Origin: Myotis daubentonii
Taxonomy: Eukaryota > Chordata > Mammalia > Chiroptera > Vespertilionidae
Direction: 5' to 3'
Length of the DNA: 64,000 nt
Assembly: GCF_963259705.1 (NCBI RefSeq)
Contig: NC_081861.1
Coordinates: 106,198,102-106,262,101, forward strand
Shown piece by piece: positions 11,148-21,817 of the stretch. Every line of letters starts with the position of its first letter. Position 1 is the stretch's first letter. The position numbers were made by a program, and so were the translations under genes. Under the pieces are notes generated by a model. That model was not told the origin of the DNA. It saw only the letters and a program-made list of their open reading frames with translations, and ran no database searches.

Positions 11148-11600
11148 AGTGGTGCAGAAGACAGGAGAGAGAATGAAGTTGTGTTACTGTGTTATTTAAA
11201 GACCATGAAATAATACATACTTCTATGCATCACAGCCAGCAATTGATGTTAAATATCTTCCTTTTGCTATTCATGGATGCAAAATGGTACTTCATTCAGG
11301 CTTTAATTTGCATTTCCCTTACTACTAGTGATTTTGAATATCTTGTGAAATATTTTGGTCACTTGGTTTTGATTGCTTGAGAATTATGTCTTTATATTTT
11401 TTATCCATTTTTCTAATGAGTTATTTATATATTTTTGTCAATTTATAAAATATTATCTTCATATTATAGATATCACTTCATCTATCTTCTTTGTTGTATT
11501 TTCCTCAAGTCTCATGTGTCTATTGGCTTTTTCAGGATTTACTTTGCTGTGCAATGATTTTTAAAATGTATATAACTAAATAGTATGCATATAATTCATT
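10868..11600 (-). repeat. L1 3' UTR and ORF2 3' fragments (antisense)
   Basis: 10868-11100 begins with a poly-T-rich block and 'tattggggtgacattgg', typical of L1 3' ends read backwards. About 11230-11600 matches the antisense 3' end of ORF2 ('ttaatttgcatttcccttac'). A CA repeat lies between. Heavily decayed. Confidence 0.55.
11106..11144. repeat. (CA)n microsatellite
   Basis: About 19 uninterrupted CA units. Confidence 0.95.
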
Positions 11601-11682
11601 TTATTTATTCTTGGCTTTCTACAGTGGTGAAAGTTATATTCCAAATGGTGGAGTTTTCAACAGGGCCTAAAAAAACCCTAGT

Positions 11683-11792
11683 TGCCGAAACCGGTTTGGC
11701 TCAGTGGATAGAGCGTCGGCCTGTGGACTGAAAGGTCCCAGGTTCGATTCCGGTCAAGGGCATGTACCTGGGTTGCGGGCACATCCCCAGTA
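11683..11792 (+). mobile_element. VES SINE (short copy) with 14-bp target-site duplication
   Basis: A tRNA-derived bat SINE. The A-box-like 'tggctcagtgg' and B-box 'ggttcgattcc' of the internal RNA polymerase III promoter are both present. It is flanked by 'aaaaaaaccctagt' on both sides (11669-11682 and 11793-11806). It stops after 'acatccccag', so it lacks the usual 3' part. Confidence 0.92.
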
Positions 11793-11809
11793 AAAAAAAC
11801 CCTAGTCCT

Positions 11810-12190
11810 TAGAAAAAAATGAACTCTAATCAACTCCCCAACTCCAAGAATTGTGATAATCAAGGTTTTATTGTACTGTACTCTTTTAAAAAAGAGATCC
11901 CATAACGTCTTCCAAAAGAACTAAATAACTTGTTTGAAAATGGAAAGCCTCATGTATGTTGTATAATCGAGTAGCTTCTATCTACAATTTTGGAATCAGA
12001 CAACTTTGATTTAAATTTTTAATCTACCATTTAATAACCAGATATCTTTGGGGAATTTTCTAAATTATTTAGACATTAATTTTGTCAAGTATAAAATAAG
12101 ACATCGATAAAACCTTTCTTATAGGAAATTGAAGCATGTATAGTGCTTTGGATAGTATCTGGCATTGATGTGTTATGCATTTTCATGGAT
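11810..12190. other. No recognisable gene or repeat
   Basis: AT-rich sequence with no supported feature; 'acctttcttataggaaattgaagcatg' could be single-copy or very old repeat DNA. Confidence 0.4.
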
Positions 12191-13400
12191 GCCACCGTGA
12201 ATAATGCTGCAATGTACATAGGGGTGCATATATATCATTGAGAAATGTTTTCAAATTTTTGGGTGGATACCCACAGGAAGGATTGCTGAGTCATATGGTA
12301 AATTTATGCTCAAAATTTAAGAACTCTCCTTACTGTTTTCTATAGTGGCTATACCAATTTACATTCCCACTAGCAGTGAATAAGGGTTCCTTTTTCTCCA
12401 CAACCTCTTTAAAACTTGATATTACTTGTCTTGTTTATAATAGCCATTCTAAGAGGTATAGTTTGATTTGCATTTCCCTAGTAGCTAGTGAATTTGAGTA
12501 TCTTTCATATTATATATCTGTAGGCCATTTTTATGTCTTCTTGGGATAAATGTTTGTTTGGTTTTGACTTGTATGAGTTCTTATGTGGAGGTACTTTCCT
12601 CCTATACCCATTTTATTGAGTGCTTTAATCGTAAATGGACATTATATCTTATTAAATGTTTTTCCTACATCTATTGTTAAGATTATTTTACCCTTTGTTT
12701 TGTTAGTGTGATATATCACATTGATTGATTTGGGTATATTGAACCATCCCTGCGCCCGTGGAATAAATCCACTTGATTGTGATATATTTTTTAATGTATT
12801 GTTGTGTATGATTTGCTAGTCTTTTGTTCTCTTGAAATCTATTTTGTCAGATATAAGTATGGCTACACCTGCATTTCTGTGGATGCTATTTACTTGGAGA
12901 ATCATTTTCTACCTTTTTATTTTGAGTCTATCTTTTCATTTGCAGCTTAGATATTTCTCCTAAAGACAACATATGGCTGGGTTTTGTTTTTTATCCAATC
13001 CGCTACTCTGTGCCTCTTCATTGGTGAATTCAGCCCATTTATATTTAAGGTTATTATTCAGTGTATGAGGATTTCCAATAGTCATTTCTCTTCTTTACTT
13101 CTGCTAGTTCTGTGCCTCCATTGGTTCTTTTCCTTTGTGTTTCTCTGTTGTTTTTGTTTGGTGATATTCTATCATTTTCCTCTGTTTCCTCTTTTTTTAA
13201 GTTATGTATCTCAGGGTGTTTTTATGTGTGTGGTTACGTTTAGGTTTGTTAAAAAGAATGGTTCATATATACAATAGTCTTGTTTCTTTAAAAGTGCTCT
13301 TTTAATGGTCTTCTGTAATAATCAGTTCTCTATGATAGCTGTCAGTTTGTTCCATATATCCAAATATTTGTTAAGTGTCATTTAAAAAGAAAGAACATTG
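12190..13400 (-). repeat. L1 ORF2 fragment with internal deletions (antisense)
   Basis: 12190-12555 is the ORF2 3' end, 12560-12810 the reverse-transcriptase region, and 12820-13300 endonuclease and upstream wording ('ttgtcagatataagtatggc'). The jumps at about 12556 and 12815 show two internal deletions. The 97-residue plus-strand open frame here is antisense to L1 and meaningless. Confidence 0.65.
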
Positions 13401-13760
13401 AACTGTGAACCAAGAATGTTAGTGATAAAACACATATATTAGAATAAAATCAAGATCCTTATAATAAATAATAAAGAAATAGGAATAGGGAATTTATGCA
13501 GGATGAGATAAATATAAAAAGAAAATAATGAAAAATATTTACTATGTAGTATCAGTAATCAAATAAAACCCATGAGATCATTTTTCATCTAATAATGCAG
13601 TAAATATGTATATAAAAATTGTGTATATAATTTTTATATGTATTAAGTATATAAGATATATTGTATAAGGATGGATAGATAGATTTTATGTAGAGTTGTT
13701 GAGACTTTGGGGTCAGTGGTACATTTATTCATTGATGACTGTGGAAGAGGAATGACGTAA
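13400..13760. other. AT-rich sequence, nothing recognised
   Basis: Contains an AT-rich 'tatataat' patch only. No gene or named repeat is supported. Confidence 0.4.
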
Positions 13761-14165
13761 ATTGGCTTAACTTTCCTCTGGGCCTATATGGGACTATGTA
13801 AGAAGGGTCCTAATTTGATCAGTACTATTTGACTCAGTAATCTCATTACTAGAAATGTACTATAATGAAAAAATCAGCAGAAGGAAAAACAAATTCTAGG
13901 CATAAAAATGATAAGAAAAATTTTTGAATTTAAACTAAATGTATAAGAGAATGGTTTAGTAAAACATAAGACAGAGTAGTATGTATTCATTGAAACAATA
14001 ATTATGAATCCTTGATAATTTGAGGGGAAATTTCATACTATGATGTTACAACTAAACAAAAATCTGCCTATTTGTGAAGAAAATAGACAAAAACATGCAA
14101 ATATAGACATATTTGTACTAGTGTGGTGTAATTTTGAGTGACTATCAGCTATTTTTAATGTGTTT
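13760..14165 (+). repeat. Ancient L1M-type 3' fragment
   Basis: The order of phrases ('ctcagtaatctcattactag', 'tattcattgaaacaataatta') follows the 3' part of old mammalian L1M elements in the sense direction. Very diverged. Confidence 0.4.
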
Positions 14166-14314
14166 TTTTTATGTTTTGTTCACTATCAATTTCAAAAGTT
14201 TTAATATATTAAAATAATTATGAGACCTCAGATTCATAATGTAATATTGCTAGGGCCTGGATTCTTACACAAATGCTGGTGGTGGGACTAGAATTCAGTA
14301 CTTCTCTGCTTTCA

Positions 14315-14460
14315 GTGGATTTTAGATTCACCCAGGAAAGTTGTTGGAAATGCACATTGCTAACTCCATCTCAGAATTTAACTTGCTAGGTCTGAGGTGG
14401 AGTCCTTGGACCTGTATATTTAATTAGGAATAACTAAAATTTATATCCAAGTTCTCTTCC
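14315..14460 (+). repeat. MER5A-like hAT-Charlie fragment
   Basis: 'aaatgcacattgctaactcc' and 'ctaggtctgaggtggagtcc' resemble the interior of MER5A. Ends are missing. Old. Confidence 0.4.
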
Positions 14461-14464
14461 ACCT

Positions 14465-14960
14465 ATGGTATTGTTTTTTAATGCAGTGCTTAACACACCA
14501 GAAACTCTCTATAATGAATAGATAAATAACATTTTATCTTTTCCATTTCTTTTTTTTCTTTTACTTTATTTCTTAGCCTGAAGCAAAGTGGATTCATAAG
14601 CTGCTTTAAAAAACAACTGAGCGCTTGGTTTCACAGAATGACCTTACCACAGTAAACCCCAGCTACTCTCAAATGGGCATTTATACTTCTGTGGGACTGT
14701 AATAAATAAAAACAAGTCTTCTGTGAGTATCAGGATCTGATTTTTTGCGTGTAATTTATACAAGTCTTTGTAGAGGTGTGTACTTTATTCATTAAATATC
14801 TGAACTAAAGTACTGCAGTATTTTACCCCATGCTCTGAAACTCCAGTTGGAAGCAGTTTCTCAGTTTAGGTTAAAACTTAGTGATTTTCCTTTTATATTG
14901 TGTCAAATTTCTCTTCTATTTATTATTAAAAAGAGTAAATAGAGCCCTACACAGTTTTTT
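14465..14960. other. No recognisable gene or repeat
   Basis: I see no coding potential, RNA gene or named repeat. Candidate single-copy DNA. Confidence 0.4.
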
Positions 14961-14964
14961 TAAG

Positions 14965-15180
14965 TGGAGCATCCTCTTATGCACAGAAGGGTTGCAGGTT
15001 TGATCCCAGCCCTGGTCGTGGTAACTGTGGGAAGCAACCTATCAATGTGTCTCATATTGATGTTTCTCTCTCCTTCTCCTTCTCTTCCTCCCTCCTTCCT
15101 TCCCTCCCTCCCTCCCTCCCTCCCTTCCTCCCTCTCTCCTTCCCTTCCATTCTGTCTAAAATTCAATGGAAAATATATAT
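14965..15180 (+). mobile_element. Older VES-type SINE with pyrimidine-rich 3' region
   Basis: Contains 'gggttgcaggtttgatccca' (B-box-like), 'aacctatcaatgtgtctcat' and 'gatgtttctctctcc', as in VES. The 3' part has expanded into a CCTT/CCCT tract (15075-15150). The A-box part is degraded. The tract also produces open frames with no meaning. Confidence 0.75.
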
Positions 15181-15274
15181 TCTTGGGTGAGGATTAACAA
15201 CAATTAAAAAAGAGTAAATAGAATGGAAGGAAGTGAGCATATTTTTCATACCCTTAAAAGAAATAGAGTTTTTT

Positions 15275-15705
15275 GCCCTAGTCAGCGGTTCTCAACCTGT
15301 GGGTCGCGACCCCTTTGGGGGTCGAATGACCCTTTCACAGGAGTCGCCTAAGACCATCCTGCATATCAGATATTTACATTACGATTCATAACAGTAGCAA
15401 CATTACAGTTATGAAGTAGCAACGAAAATAATTTTATGGTTGGGTCACAACATGAGGAACTGTATGTAAAGGGCCAGAAGGTTGAGAACCACTGCCTGGT
15501 TTGGCTCAATGGATTGAGCATTGGCCTGCAGACTGAAGGGTCCCAGGTTCAATTCCAGTCAAGGGTACATGCCTAGGTTGTGGGCTCAATCCCCAATAGG
15601 GGGCATGCAGGAGGCAGCCGATCAATGATTCTCACTCATCACTGATGTTTCTATCTCTCTTTTCTCCCTTCCTCTCTCTGAAATCAATAAAAATATATTC
15701 AAAAA
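15275..15705 (+). mobile_element. Full-length VES SINE split by a SPIN-like hAT
   Basis: The head 'gccctagt' at 15275-15282 and the rest from 'cctggtttggctcaatgg' (15495) to the A-rich tail near 15705 make one VES of about 215 bp. The hAT at 15283-15494 separates them. The B-box 'ggttcaattcc' and the 3' 'gatgtttctatctctctt' tract are present. Confidence 0.75.
15283..15494. mobile_element. SPIN-like non-autonomous hAT element
   Basis: It has long inverted ends, CAGCGGTTCTCAACCTGTGG and 'aaggttgagaaccactg', and the internal palindrome 'gggtcgcgacccc' plus 'cacaggagtcgcctaagacc'. No transposase. This is the better preserved of the two SPIN-like copies. The family call rests on remembered consensus wording. 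Confidence 0.75.
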
Positions 15706-15955
15706 AGAAACAGAGTTTTATGTATATAGCAATTCTCACTTCCCATATGCACATACAGAGTTTTCAATGTAATAATTTACATTTAGACAATTTCCCTTTA
15801 GTTTATTACTTTTTTAAATAATAACCTAAAAGTGTCCCTAAAATAATGATAGACATTTGTCAATTATTTTACATATTTCCATGATTATAATTGACATATT
15901 CTTTCCTGAGATCAGGAAAGCACTTTGGAAGGAAAGATAAATAACAGGTGATGAT
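15705..15955. other. No recognisable feature
   Basis: AT-rich spacer leading into a simple repeat. Confidence 0.4.
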
Positions 15956-15956
15956 G

Positions 15957-16022
15957 ATAGATAGATGATAGATAGAAGATAGATAGATGATAGATAAATA
16001 GATAGATAGATGATAGCTAGAT

Positions 16023-16077
<55 letters not shown>

Positions 16078-16093
16078 AAAAAAGAAAGAAAGT
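15957..16093. repeat. Compound (GATA)n-(GAAA)n microsatellite
   Basis: Interrupted GATA/GATG units to about 16025, then about 16 GAAA units. The purine strand is on plus. Confidence 0.95.
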
Positions 16094-16094
16094 C

Positions 16095-16440
16095 ATAGAT
16101 TATTGTCTAAGTACTTTAAACTGGATAGCTTGTAAAAATAAAAATTTATTTCACACAATTCTGGAGCCTGGGGATTCAAAGATCAAGGAGCCAGGAGATT
16201 TAATGCCTCATGAGAGCCCACCTCATGGTTCATACACAGCCCTTCTCACTGTTTCCTCACATGGTAGAAAAGTACTAGTGAGCTCAGTGGATATTTTTTT
16301 ATAGAAACACTAATCTAATTCATGAGGGCTGCACCCTCTCAAAGTATTTGCCAAACGCCCTATCTAATACCAACATATTGGGTATTAGGATTTTAACATA
16401 TGAATTTTTGGGGGGCATAAATATTTAATCTATAGCAATA
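16095..16440 (-). repeat. MLT1-type MaLR LTR fragment
   Basis: Reads as the antisense of an MLT1 LTR: 'aaatttatttcacacaattctgga', 'cctcatgagagcccacctca', 'gggtattaggattttaacat'. Old and incomplete, with no retroviral genes. Confidence 0.55.
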
Positions 16441-16599
16441 ATATATACAGAGACAAAGCTAGATATAAATATGAAAACCTCTCAGTTCACCAAGTCTGTT
16501 TTCTGCCTTTTTGGTATAATCTAATTACTCTCAGAAATGACTACATTTCTGAAACAATTTTAAAGAGGTGTCATTTTTCTAGCCCATTTGATCACATAC

Positions 16600-16825
16600 A
16601 CACGTCCTAATTTACAAATAAAATGTTTTTCATTGCAACATTATAAGTAGAAAAGGTTTAAAAATAATCCAATTGTCTGTCAATAAGTGACTGATTGAAA
16701 ACATAATAGTAATTCTCCACAATGGAATGCCATGTGAATGTGAAAAACAATAAGGAAGCTCTCTATGTGGTGAGATGAAAAGATCTCCATTATAAATTTA
16801 ACTAAAAAAAATCAAGGTGGTGAAG
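16600..16825 (+). repeat. L1M-type 3' fragment
   Basis: 'cattgcaacattataagtag' and 'ccacaatggaatgccatgtg' follow the sense 3' region of old L1 elements. It ends where the Helitron cluster begins. Confidence 0.4.
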
Positions 16826-17505
16826 AACATATATATTCTGGAGAGATGGTGGAAGGGACCACGGGAGGTTGGCCGCTGGCTCCAGGAGGGAGCTGGCCCT
16901 GGACCCCTGGGAAAGGGGCTGTGTCCATCACCACCCATCCCCGGTTCCCTGACCCAGCCTGGGGCTGGAAGGCCCCAGTGGGGTCGAGAGAGGAGGCAAT
17001 GGTCTGGGCAAGGAAGGAACGGATGCCGATGTCGATGCCACCATAGTGGTACTCTGCCTCCCACCCTACTCCTTCTCTCACCGCCATGCCACCACCACAG
17101 TGGGTGGGCATCAATAGGGGCCTGCTGGCCAGGGGGAGAGATAGGGCATGGAAGGTTGGTCACTAGCCTTGAGGAGAGAGCTGACCCTCGGCCCCCCTGG
17201 GAAAGGGGCTGTGTCTGCCACCACGCACCCCCAGTTCTCCATCCCAGCTCAGGGTCCAATTGGGTGATCAGAGCCTGCCAACCAGGGGGAGGAACCGTGA
17301 GAGATTGGCCGGCCAGGGGTTAGGGACCACAGGAGGTTGGCCGGCTGGCAGAGGTTTGCTGTGGGAGTGCACTGACCACCAGGGGGCAGCTCCTGAGTTG
17401 AGCATATGTCTCCTTGTGGTCAGTGTGCATCATAGTGATCAGTCGTTCCTGTCATTCCAGTCATTTGGTTGTAACAGTCGCGTAGACTTTTATATACTGT
17501 ATATA
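16826..17505 (-). mobile_element. Helitron with degraded ends
   Basis: The body ('ggaggttggcc', 'gtgggagtgcactgaccaccag', 'ctcctgagttgagcat') is Helitron-like and its 5' terminus is degraded to 'cttttatatactgtatata'. The CTAG end on the left is not recognisable, so the left limit is approximate. It contains an exact CTCF-core match at 17376-17389. The 153- and 168-residue frames here are not recognisable proteins. Confidence 0.6.
17376..17389 (+). promoter_or_regulatory. CTCF-core match in Helitron
   Basis: CCACCAGGGGGCAG, exact to the 14-base degenerate core. Its partner arm about 20 bp downstream is degraded. Confidence 0.5.
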
Positions 17506-17886
17506 CTAGAAGCCTGGTGAATGAATTTGTGCACCAGTGGTGTCCCTCAGCCTGGCCTGTGGGATCAGGCCAAAACTGGCTCTCTGATATCCCCTGAGGA
17601 GTCCCAGATTGCACAATTTGGGCCAGGGAGGGATGCAGGAGGCTGGCCAGCACAGGAGGGACTGCAGGAGGGCTCCAGGGTGTGTCTGGCCCGTCTCAAT
17701 CCCGATTGGCCAGACCCCAGCAGCAAGCTAACCTACTGGTCGAAGCATCTGCCCCCTGGTGGTCAGTGCATATCATAGTAAGCGGCTGAGTGACCTTAGC
17801 ATATCATTGGCATATTACACTTTGATTGGTTGAACGGATAACTGGATGACCGGACACTTAACATATTAGGCTTTTATTATATAGGA
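17506..17886 (-). mobile_element. HeliBat-type Helitron
   Basis: CTAG at 17506-17509, 5' end 'gcttttattatatagga' at 17886. The 3' hairpin is degraded ('gtgaatgaatttgtgcac'). It directly abuts Helitrons on both sides. One exact CTCF-core match lies at 17749-17762 (minus). Confidence 0.85.
17749..17762 (-). promoter_or_regulatory. CTCF-core match in Helitron
   Basis: CTGCCCCCTGGTGG on plus, exact to the core on the minus strand. The opposite arm is lost in this copy. Confidence 0.5.
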
Positions 17887-18386
17887 CTAGAGGCCCAGTG
17901 CATGAATTGTGCACCTTGAAAGAAACTGTGGGCTGAAAGGCTGCAGTAGAAAAAGGAGCAGGTCTCGCCCCATCCTCCACACCCCTGCCTAGTCCCTCCC
18001 ACCACAGCTCCTGGTCCCCTGTCTGCCAGCAGCCCTGCTCCCATCACCGTCGCTCCCATGTGCTGTTGGCACTGACCACGCTCGCACCCATTGACGGTAC
18101 AGAATGCTTGGGGCCAGTGCCAGCAGCAGGTGAGAGAGCCAGGCACGACTGTGGCACATGGGAGCAAATAATTTTCAGTAACCACCAGAGGCTTGCCCTG
18201 ATGACAGTGACTGGCACCCTGCCTTGGTCTGGAGCCCCTGCTCACCTGCCCCACCATCCTGCCACAGCCAACAGCTGCCATGTTTCGCATATGCCCCCTG
18301 GTGGTCAGCACACGTAATAGCTACCAGTTGTTCAGTTGTTCCATTAGGTCTAGTCTATTTGCATATTAACCTTTTATTATATAGGA
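17887..18386 (-). mobile_element. HeliBat-type Helitron
   Basis: Begins CTAGAGGCCCAGTGCATG at 17887 and ends 'ccttttattatatagga' at 18386. About 500 bp. A near CTCF-core match (ATGCCCCCTGGTGG) lies at 18291-18304. The interior is unlike its neighbours, so it is a separate subfamily. No coding recognised. Confidence 0.85.
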
Positions 18387-18394
18387 TATATATA

Positions 18395-18785
18395 TTAGAG
18401 GCCCTGTGCATGAGATTTGTGCACTGGGTGGGGAGTACCTCAGCTTGGCCTGCACCTTCTCACAGTCTGGGACCCCTCGGGGGATGTCTGCCTGCCAGCT
18501 TAGGCCTGACCCTTCTCGCAGTCTGGGGATCTCACAGTCCGGGACCCCTCACTCCTTACCACCCACCTGCAGCAGAGGGGGCAGAGGCTCCCTCCACCAC
18601 TGTTGGGCTCACCAGTTGTAAGCCTGGCTTCAGGATGAGTGGAGCTCCCCTTGTGGGAGCGCACAGACCACTAGGGGGAAGCTCCTGCGTTGAGCATCTG
18701 CCCCCTGGTGGTCAGTGTGCATCATAGCGACCAGTCATTCCACTGTCGGTCAATTTGCATTTGCATATTATACTTTTATTATATA

Positions 18786-18788
<3 letters not shown>
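18395..18788 (-). mobile_element. HeliBat-type Helitron next to a TA microsatellite
   Basis: 3' end TTAGAGGCCCTGTGCATG (first base of CTAG mutated), 5' end 'cttttattatatagga' at 18788. The 5' end runs straight into the TA repeat. It contains the CTCF-like pair at 18668-18711. Confidence 0.85.
18668..18711. promoter_or_regulatory. Inverted CTCF-like pair in Helitron
   Basis: Minus-strand arm (18698-18711, CTGCCCCCTGGTGG on plus) is an exact core match. The plus arm CCACTAGGGGGAAG has one mismatch. Confidence 0.5.

Positions 18789-18853
<65 letters not shown>
18789..18853. repeat. (TA)n microsatellite
   Basis: About 32 TA units directly at a Helitron 5' end. Confidence 0.95.
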
Positions 18854-18856
<3 letters not shown>

Positions 18857-18938
18857 CTGTCTTTGTTTAAAGAATCTCTGGAAGGATACTGATATTAATA
18901 CAATATGAATTGATAGAGCTGTACTGGTTGATAAAATA

Positions 18939-19270
18939 CATTTGATCCTTGAACAGCATGAGTTTGAACTGCATGGGTCCACTTATAGATGGATTTTTTC
19001 AATAAATATGTACAGTACTTTAAATGTACTTTCTCTTCCTTACAATTTTATTGATAACTTTTTCATTTCTCTAGCGTACTCTTTAAAGAATACAATATAT
19101 AATACATATAACAAAAATGTGTTAATTGACAGTTTATGTTATCAGTAAGGCTTCCAGTCAACAATAAGCTATTAGTAGTTAAGATTTGGAAGAGTCAAAA
19201 GTTATATGTGGATTTCCAACTGCATGGGATTTTGGGTCTCCTAACCCCTGTGTTGTTCAATGGTTAATTG
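18939..19270 (+). mobile_element. Tigger-related MER2-like DNA transposon
   Basis: Inverted ends 'catttgatccttgaacagc' and 'gttgttcaatggttaattg', flanked by TA on both sides (18937-18938, 19271-19272). The interior ('cagtttatgttatcagtaag', 'ctattagtagttaaga') matches MER2-type pogo/Tigger MITEs. At 332 bp it is non-coding. Confidence 0.75.
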
Positions 19271-19272
19271 TA

Positions 19273-19940
19273 CTTCCCAAACAGTTGGTAAATGGCAACT
19301 ATACAATTCACCCTCCGCCTTAAGTGTCACTCTGGTTTTCTCCCCTGGAACACCAGGGATCCTCTAGGTATCAAAAGATAAAACATAATGAGAAATATAA
19401 AAGACTTTTTTTTTTAAAGAAAACATGGGTGAAGGGTGAAAGAGGAAGGGAGCAAGAGTCGTGGGGTGAGTTTTGAGACTCCCAAGCAATTCTGACCCCT
19501 GTGAAAGAAGAAAAGAGAATAATGGAAAGCTGGGTAAGAAGAGCCTCAGACATGTTACAGCTCAGAGAAAGTCTCAAGCAGGCCAATGAGGAGCCATGAA
19601 CAAACATTGCTCTTTAGAGGAGTCTGTGTTGTATAGGGATAACCTGGCCTTAGTACTGCATAATGCTCAATCATTGACCTGGAGCAATCTAGTGTGAGTG
19701 TGTCCCCAGCTTTCATGCTGGTGGATCTCAAATTTGCAGAATATAGAGGCTGTCAGGTGATTACTTTCCTCACATTAGGATCTCTTTTTAAGTGAGAGCT
19801 AAGCAGCAAGCTCCCATGGTTGTCACTACACAGATCCATTTCTCTATCCATATTCACTCCTCCTAATTTCCCAAGGGCTTCTCCTCCTTAGAAGAAAATT
19901 AAAAGAGAAAGGATAATGAAATAAAATTATTTTCCATTAC
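19273..19940. other. No gene recognised
   Basis: Mixed sequence containing a 78-codon minus-strand frame (19371-19607) with no domain. It may belong to the ERVL-like region that follows, but I cannot show that. Confidence 0.35.
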
Positions 19941-20831
19941 TGAAGTTGACTTTAGGGCCACAGTTGGTCAGCCTTCTACACTGTCCATCTACAGGTGTTG
20001 ATGCCTTACCTGAAAGTATGATTCCAAACTTCATTTCTGAGGGGTCAGATCTTTTAGTAAGCATGCCCTCCTCAAACTCCATTCACCAAGAGGTGCCCAA
20101 GAGATGCCCACATGGATCATGTTACTTTTACTTCCACAGATATTCCTTCCATCTCATATTGTGAAAAGCAACTCTACCTCCTGTTCATCAGGTTAAATTA
20201 CCCTTTCAAGACGGTGACTCTTCTTCATAACAGCTAGCCTCTAGGCTTAGAAATTCAAAGTATCCTGACAGTAGCCAAAACTTATACTCATTGGGACTAT
20301 TGCTTGATCTCCTGGCAAGAATATGTCCATTTGTGGGGATTAAGATCTAATCTCTGCAGTGACCAGAACTGATTCTATAAGAACGCAAGCCACCAGTTAA
20401 TCATTCGAAGTGATGGTAAGTGAAGCCACTCCTGAGCATACCCCTAGGTTTCTGGGTACAAGTGTTTTTTTTTTTTTTCCTGTAGAAGACTCTTGATTTA
20501 AAGCATATATTGCATCTAAAAAGATAGAACCAATCTTGCCCTGTATTGAATCCAAGCAACTCATCATACATTTAATGTCCATTTAAGCTTTCTTTAAGGC
20601 CACTGCTTCTGGAGAGTGCAATATGCAATATATCCAGCAAATTGTATGATCAGGTGCTGCCCACTCCCACACATCCTTTACTGTGAAGTGGATACACTGG
20701 TCAGATACTACACTCATCAAGGTAACCTATGTGCTGCTGTAATGTAAGTGCAATTCACTTTTGGCTTGAACCCACCAAGCCAACCTATTTATAAATCAAG
20801 GCTGTTTTTTCTCTCCTCCTTCATATATTCA
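19941..20831 (-). repeat. Probable ERVL-like internal region, distal part
   Basis: Decayed antisense coding-like sequence with a 61-codon open piece (20397-20582). Position and decay suggest it continues the ERVL-like remnant at 22563-25560 across the inserted Helitrons. No catalytic motif is visible here, so this part is the less certain half. Confidence 0.35.
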
Positions 20832-21346
20832 CTAGAGGCCCAGTGCACAAATTTGTGCACAGGTGGGGTCCCTTCGCCTGGCCAGCGATCAAGGCCTATT
20901 GGGGGACCAGCCAGCAGAGGGGAGGAACCCTGGGAAGTTGGCTGGCCAGCAGGGGCAGGGGGCCGTAGGAGTTTGGCCGAACAGGGGCAGGGACTGTGGA
21001 AGGTTGGCCAGGCAGCAGGGGGGTCCTGGGAAACTAGCTGGCCCCCCAATTGGGTCATGGGGGCCTGGCTAGGTGGGGATAGGAACCACAGAAGGTTGGC
21101 CGGCTTGCCCCCCAATCGGGGCTGATCGGGATGGCTGACTAGGTGGGGGGAGGGGCCATGGGAGGTTGGCCAGGCGGCCAGGAGGGTGTGGGGGGAGCAT
21201 GGGAGGTTGGCTGTGGGAGCACACTGACCACCCTCGGGCAGCTCCTGTGTTGAGTGTCTTCCCCCTGGTGGTCAGTGCATGTCATAGCAACTGGTTGACC
21301 ATTCCTGTTGTTTGGTTGTAATGGTTGTTAGGGTTTTATATATATA
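20832..21346 (-). mobile_element. Helitron with degraded 5' end
   Basis: Starts CTAGAGGCCCAGTGCAC with the hairpin 'gtgcacaaatttgtgcac'. The 5' terminus is reduced to 'gggttttatatatata'. The interior has 40-60 bp repeats with 'ggaagttggctggcc'. It contains CTTCCCCCTGGTGG (21258-21271), one mismatch from the CTCF core. Confidence 0.8.
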
Positions 21347-21817
21347 CTAGAGGACCGGTGCACAAAAATTTGTACACTCGGGGGGCAAAGGGGGTCCTTC
21401 AGCCCTGCCTGTGCCCTCTCGCAGTCTGAGACCCCTCAGGGGATGACTACCTGCTGGCTTAGGCCCGCTTCCCGGGGGATTGGGCCTAAGATGGCAATCA
21501 GACATCCCTCTGGCAGCCCGGCAGCCCTCAGGGGATGTCCACTTGCCAGCGGGGAGCAGGCCTAAACTGCAGTTGGACATCCTTAGTGCTGCAGAGGAGG
21601 CAGGAGAGGCTCCCACCACCACCGCTGTACTGGAAGCCATCAGCCTGGCTTGTGGCTGAACAGAGCTCTTCCCATGTGAGAGAGCCCTGACCACTAGAGG
21701 GCAGCTCCTGCATTGAGCGTCTGCCCCCTGGTGGTCAGTGTGTGTCATAGTGACCAGTCATTCCCAGTCCTTCTGCTGTTAGGGTCAGTTTGCGCATTAC
21801 CCTTTTACTATATAGGA
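21347..21817 (-). mobile_element. HeliBat-type Helitron (CTCF-hairpin subfamily)
   Basis: CTAGAGGACCGGTGCAC at 21347, hairpin 'gtgcacaaaaatttgtacac', 5' end 'cttttactatatagga' at 21817. It abuts the next Helitron by the GGA|TAGAG junction seen at 2377. It holds a pair of exact CTCF-core matches. Confidence 0.88.
21691..21734. promoter_or_regulatory. Convergent pair of exact CTCF-core matches
   Basis: CCACTAGAGGGCAG (21691-21704, plus) and CTGCCCCCTGGTGG (21721-21734, minus-strand motif) both fit the core consensus at every position. Confidence 0.6.

Noticed and set aside
11683..11792. A functional tRNA gene
   Set aside because: The pol III boxes belong to a VES SINE flanked by a target-site duplication, and the sequence does not fold as a complete tRNA.
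16817..17323. 168- and 153-codon overlapping frames as a host gene
   Set aside because: Both strands are open because of GC-rich Helitron sequence with few stops. No domain, no splice structure, and it lies between Helitron landmarks.
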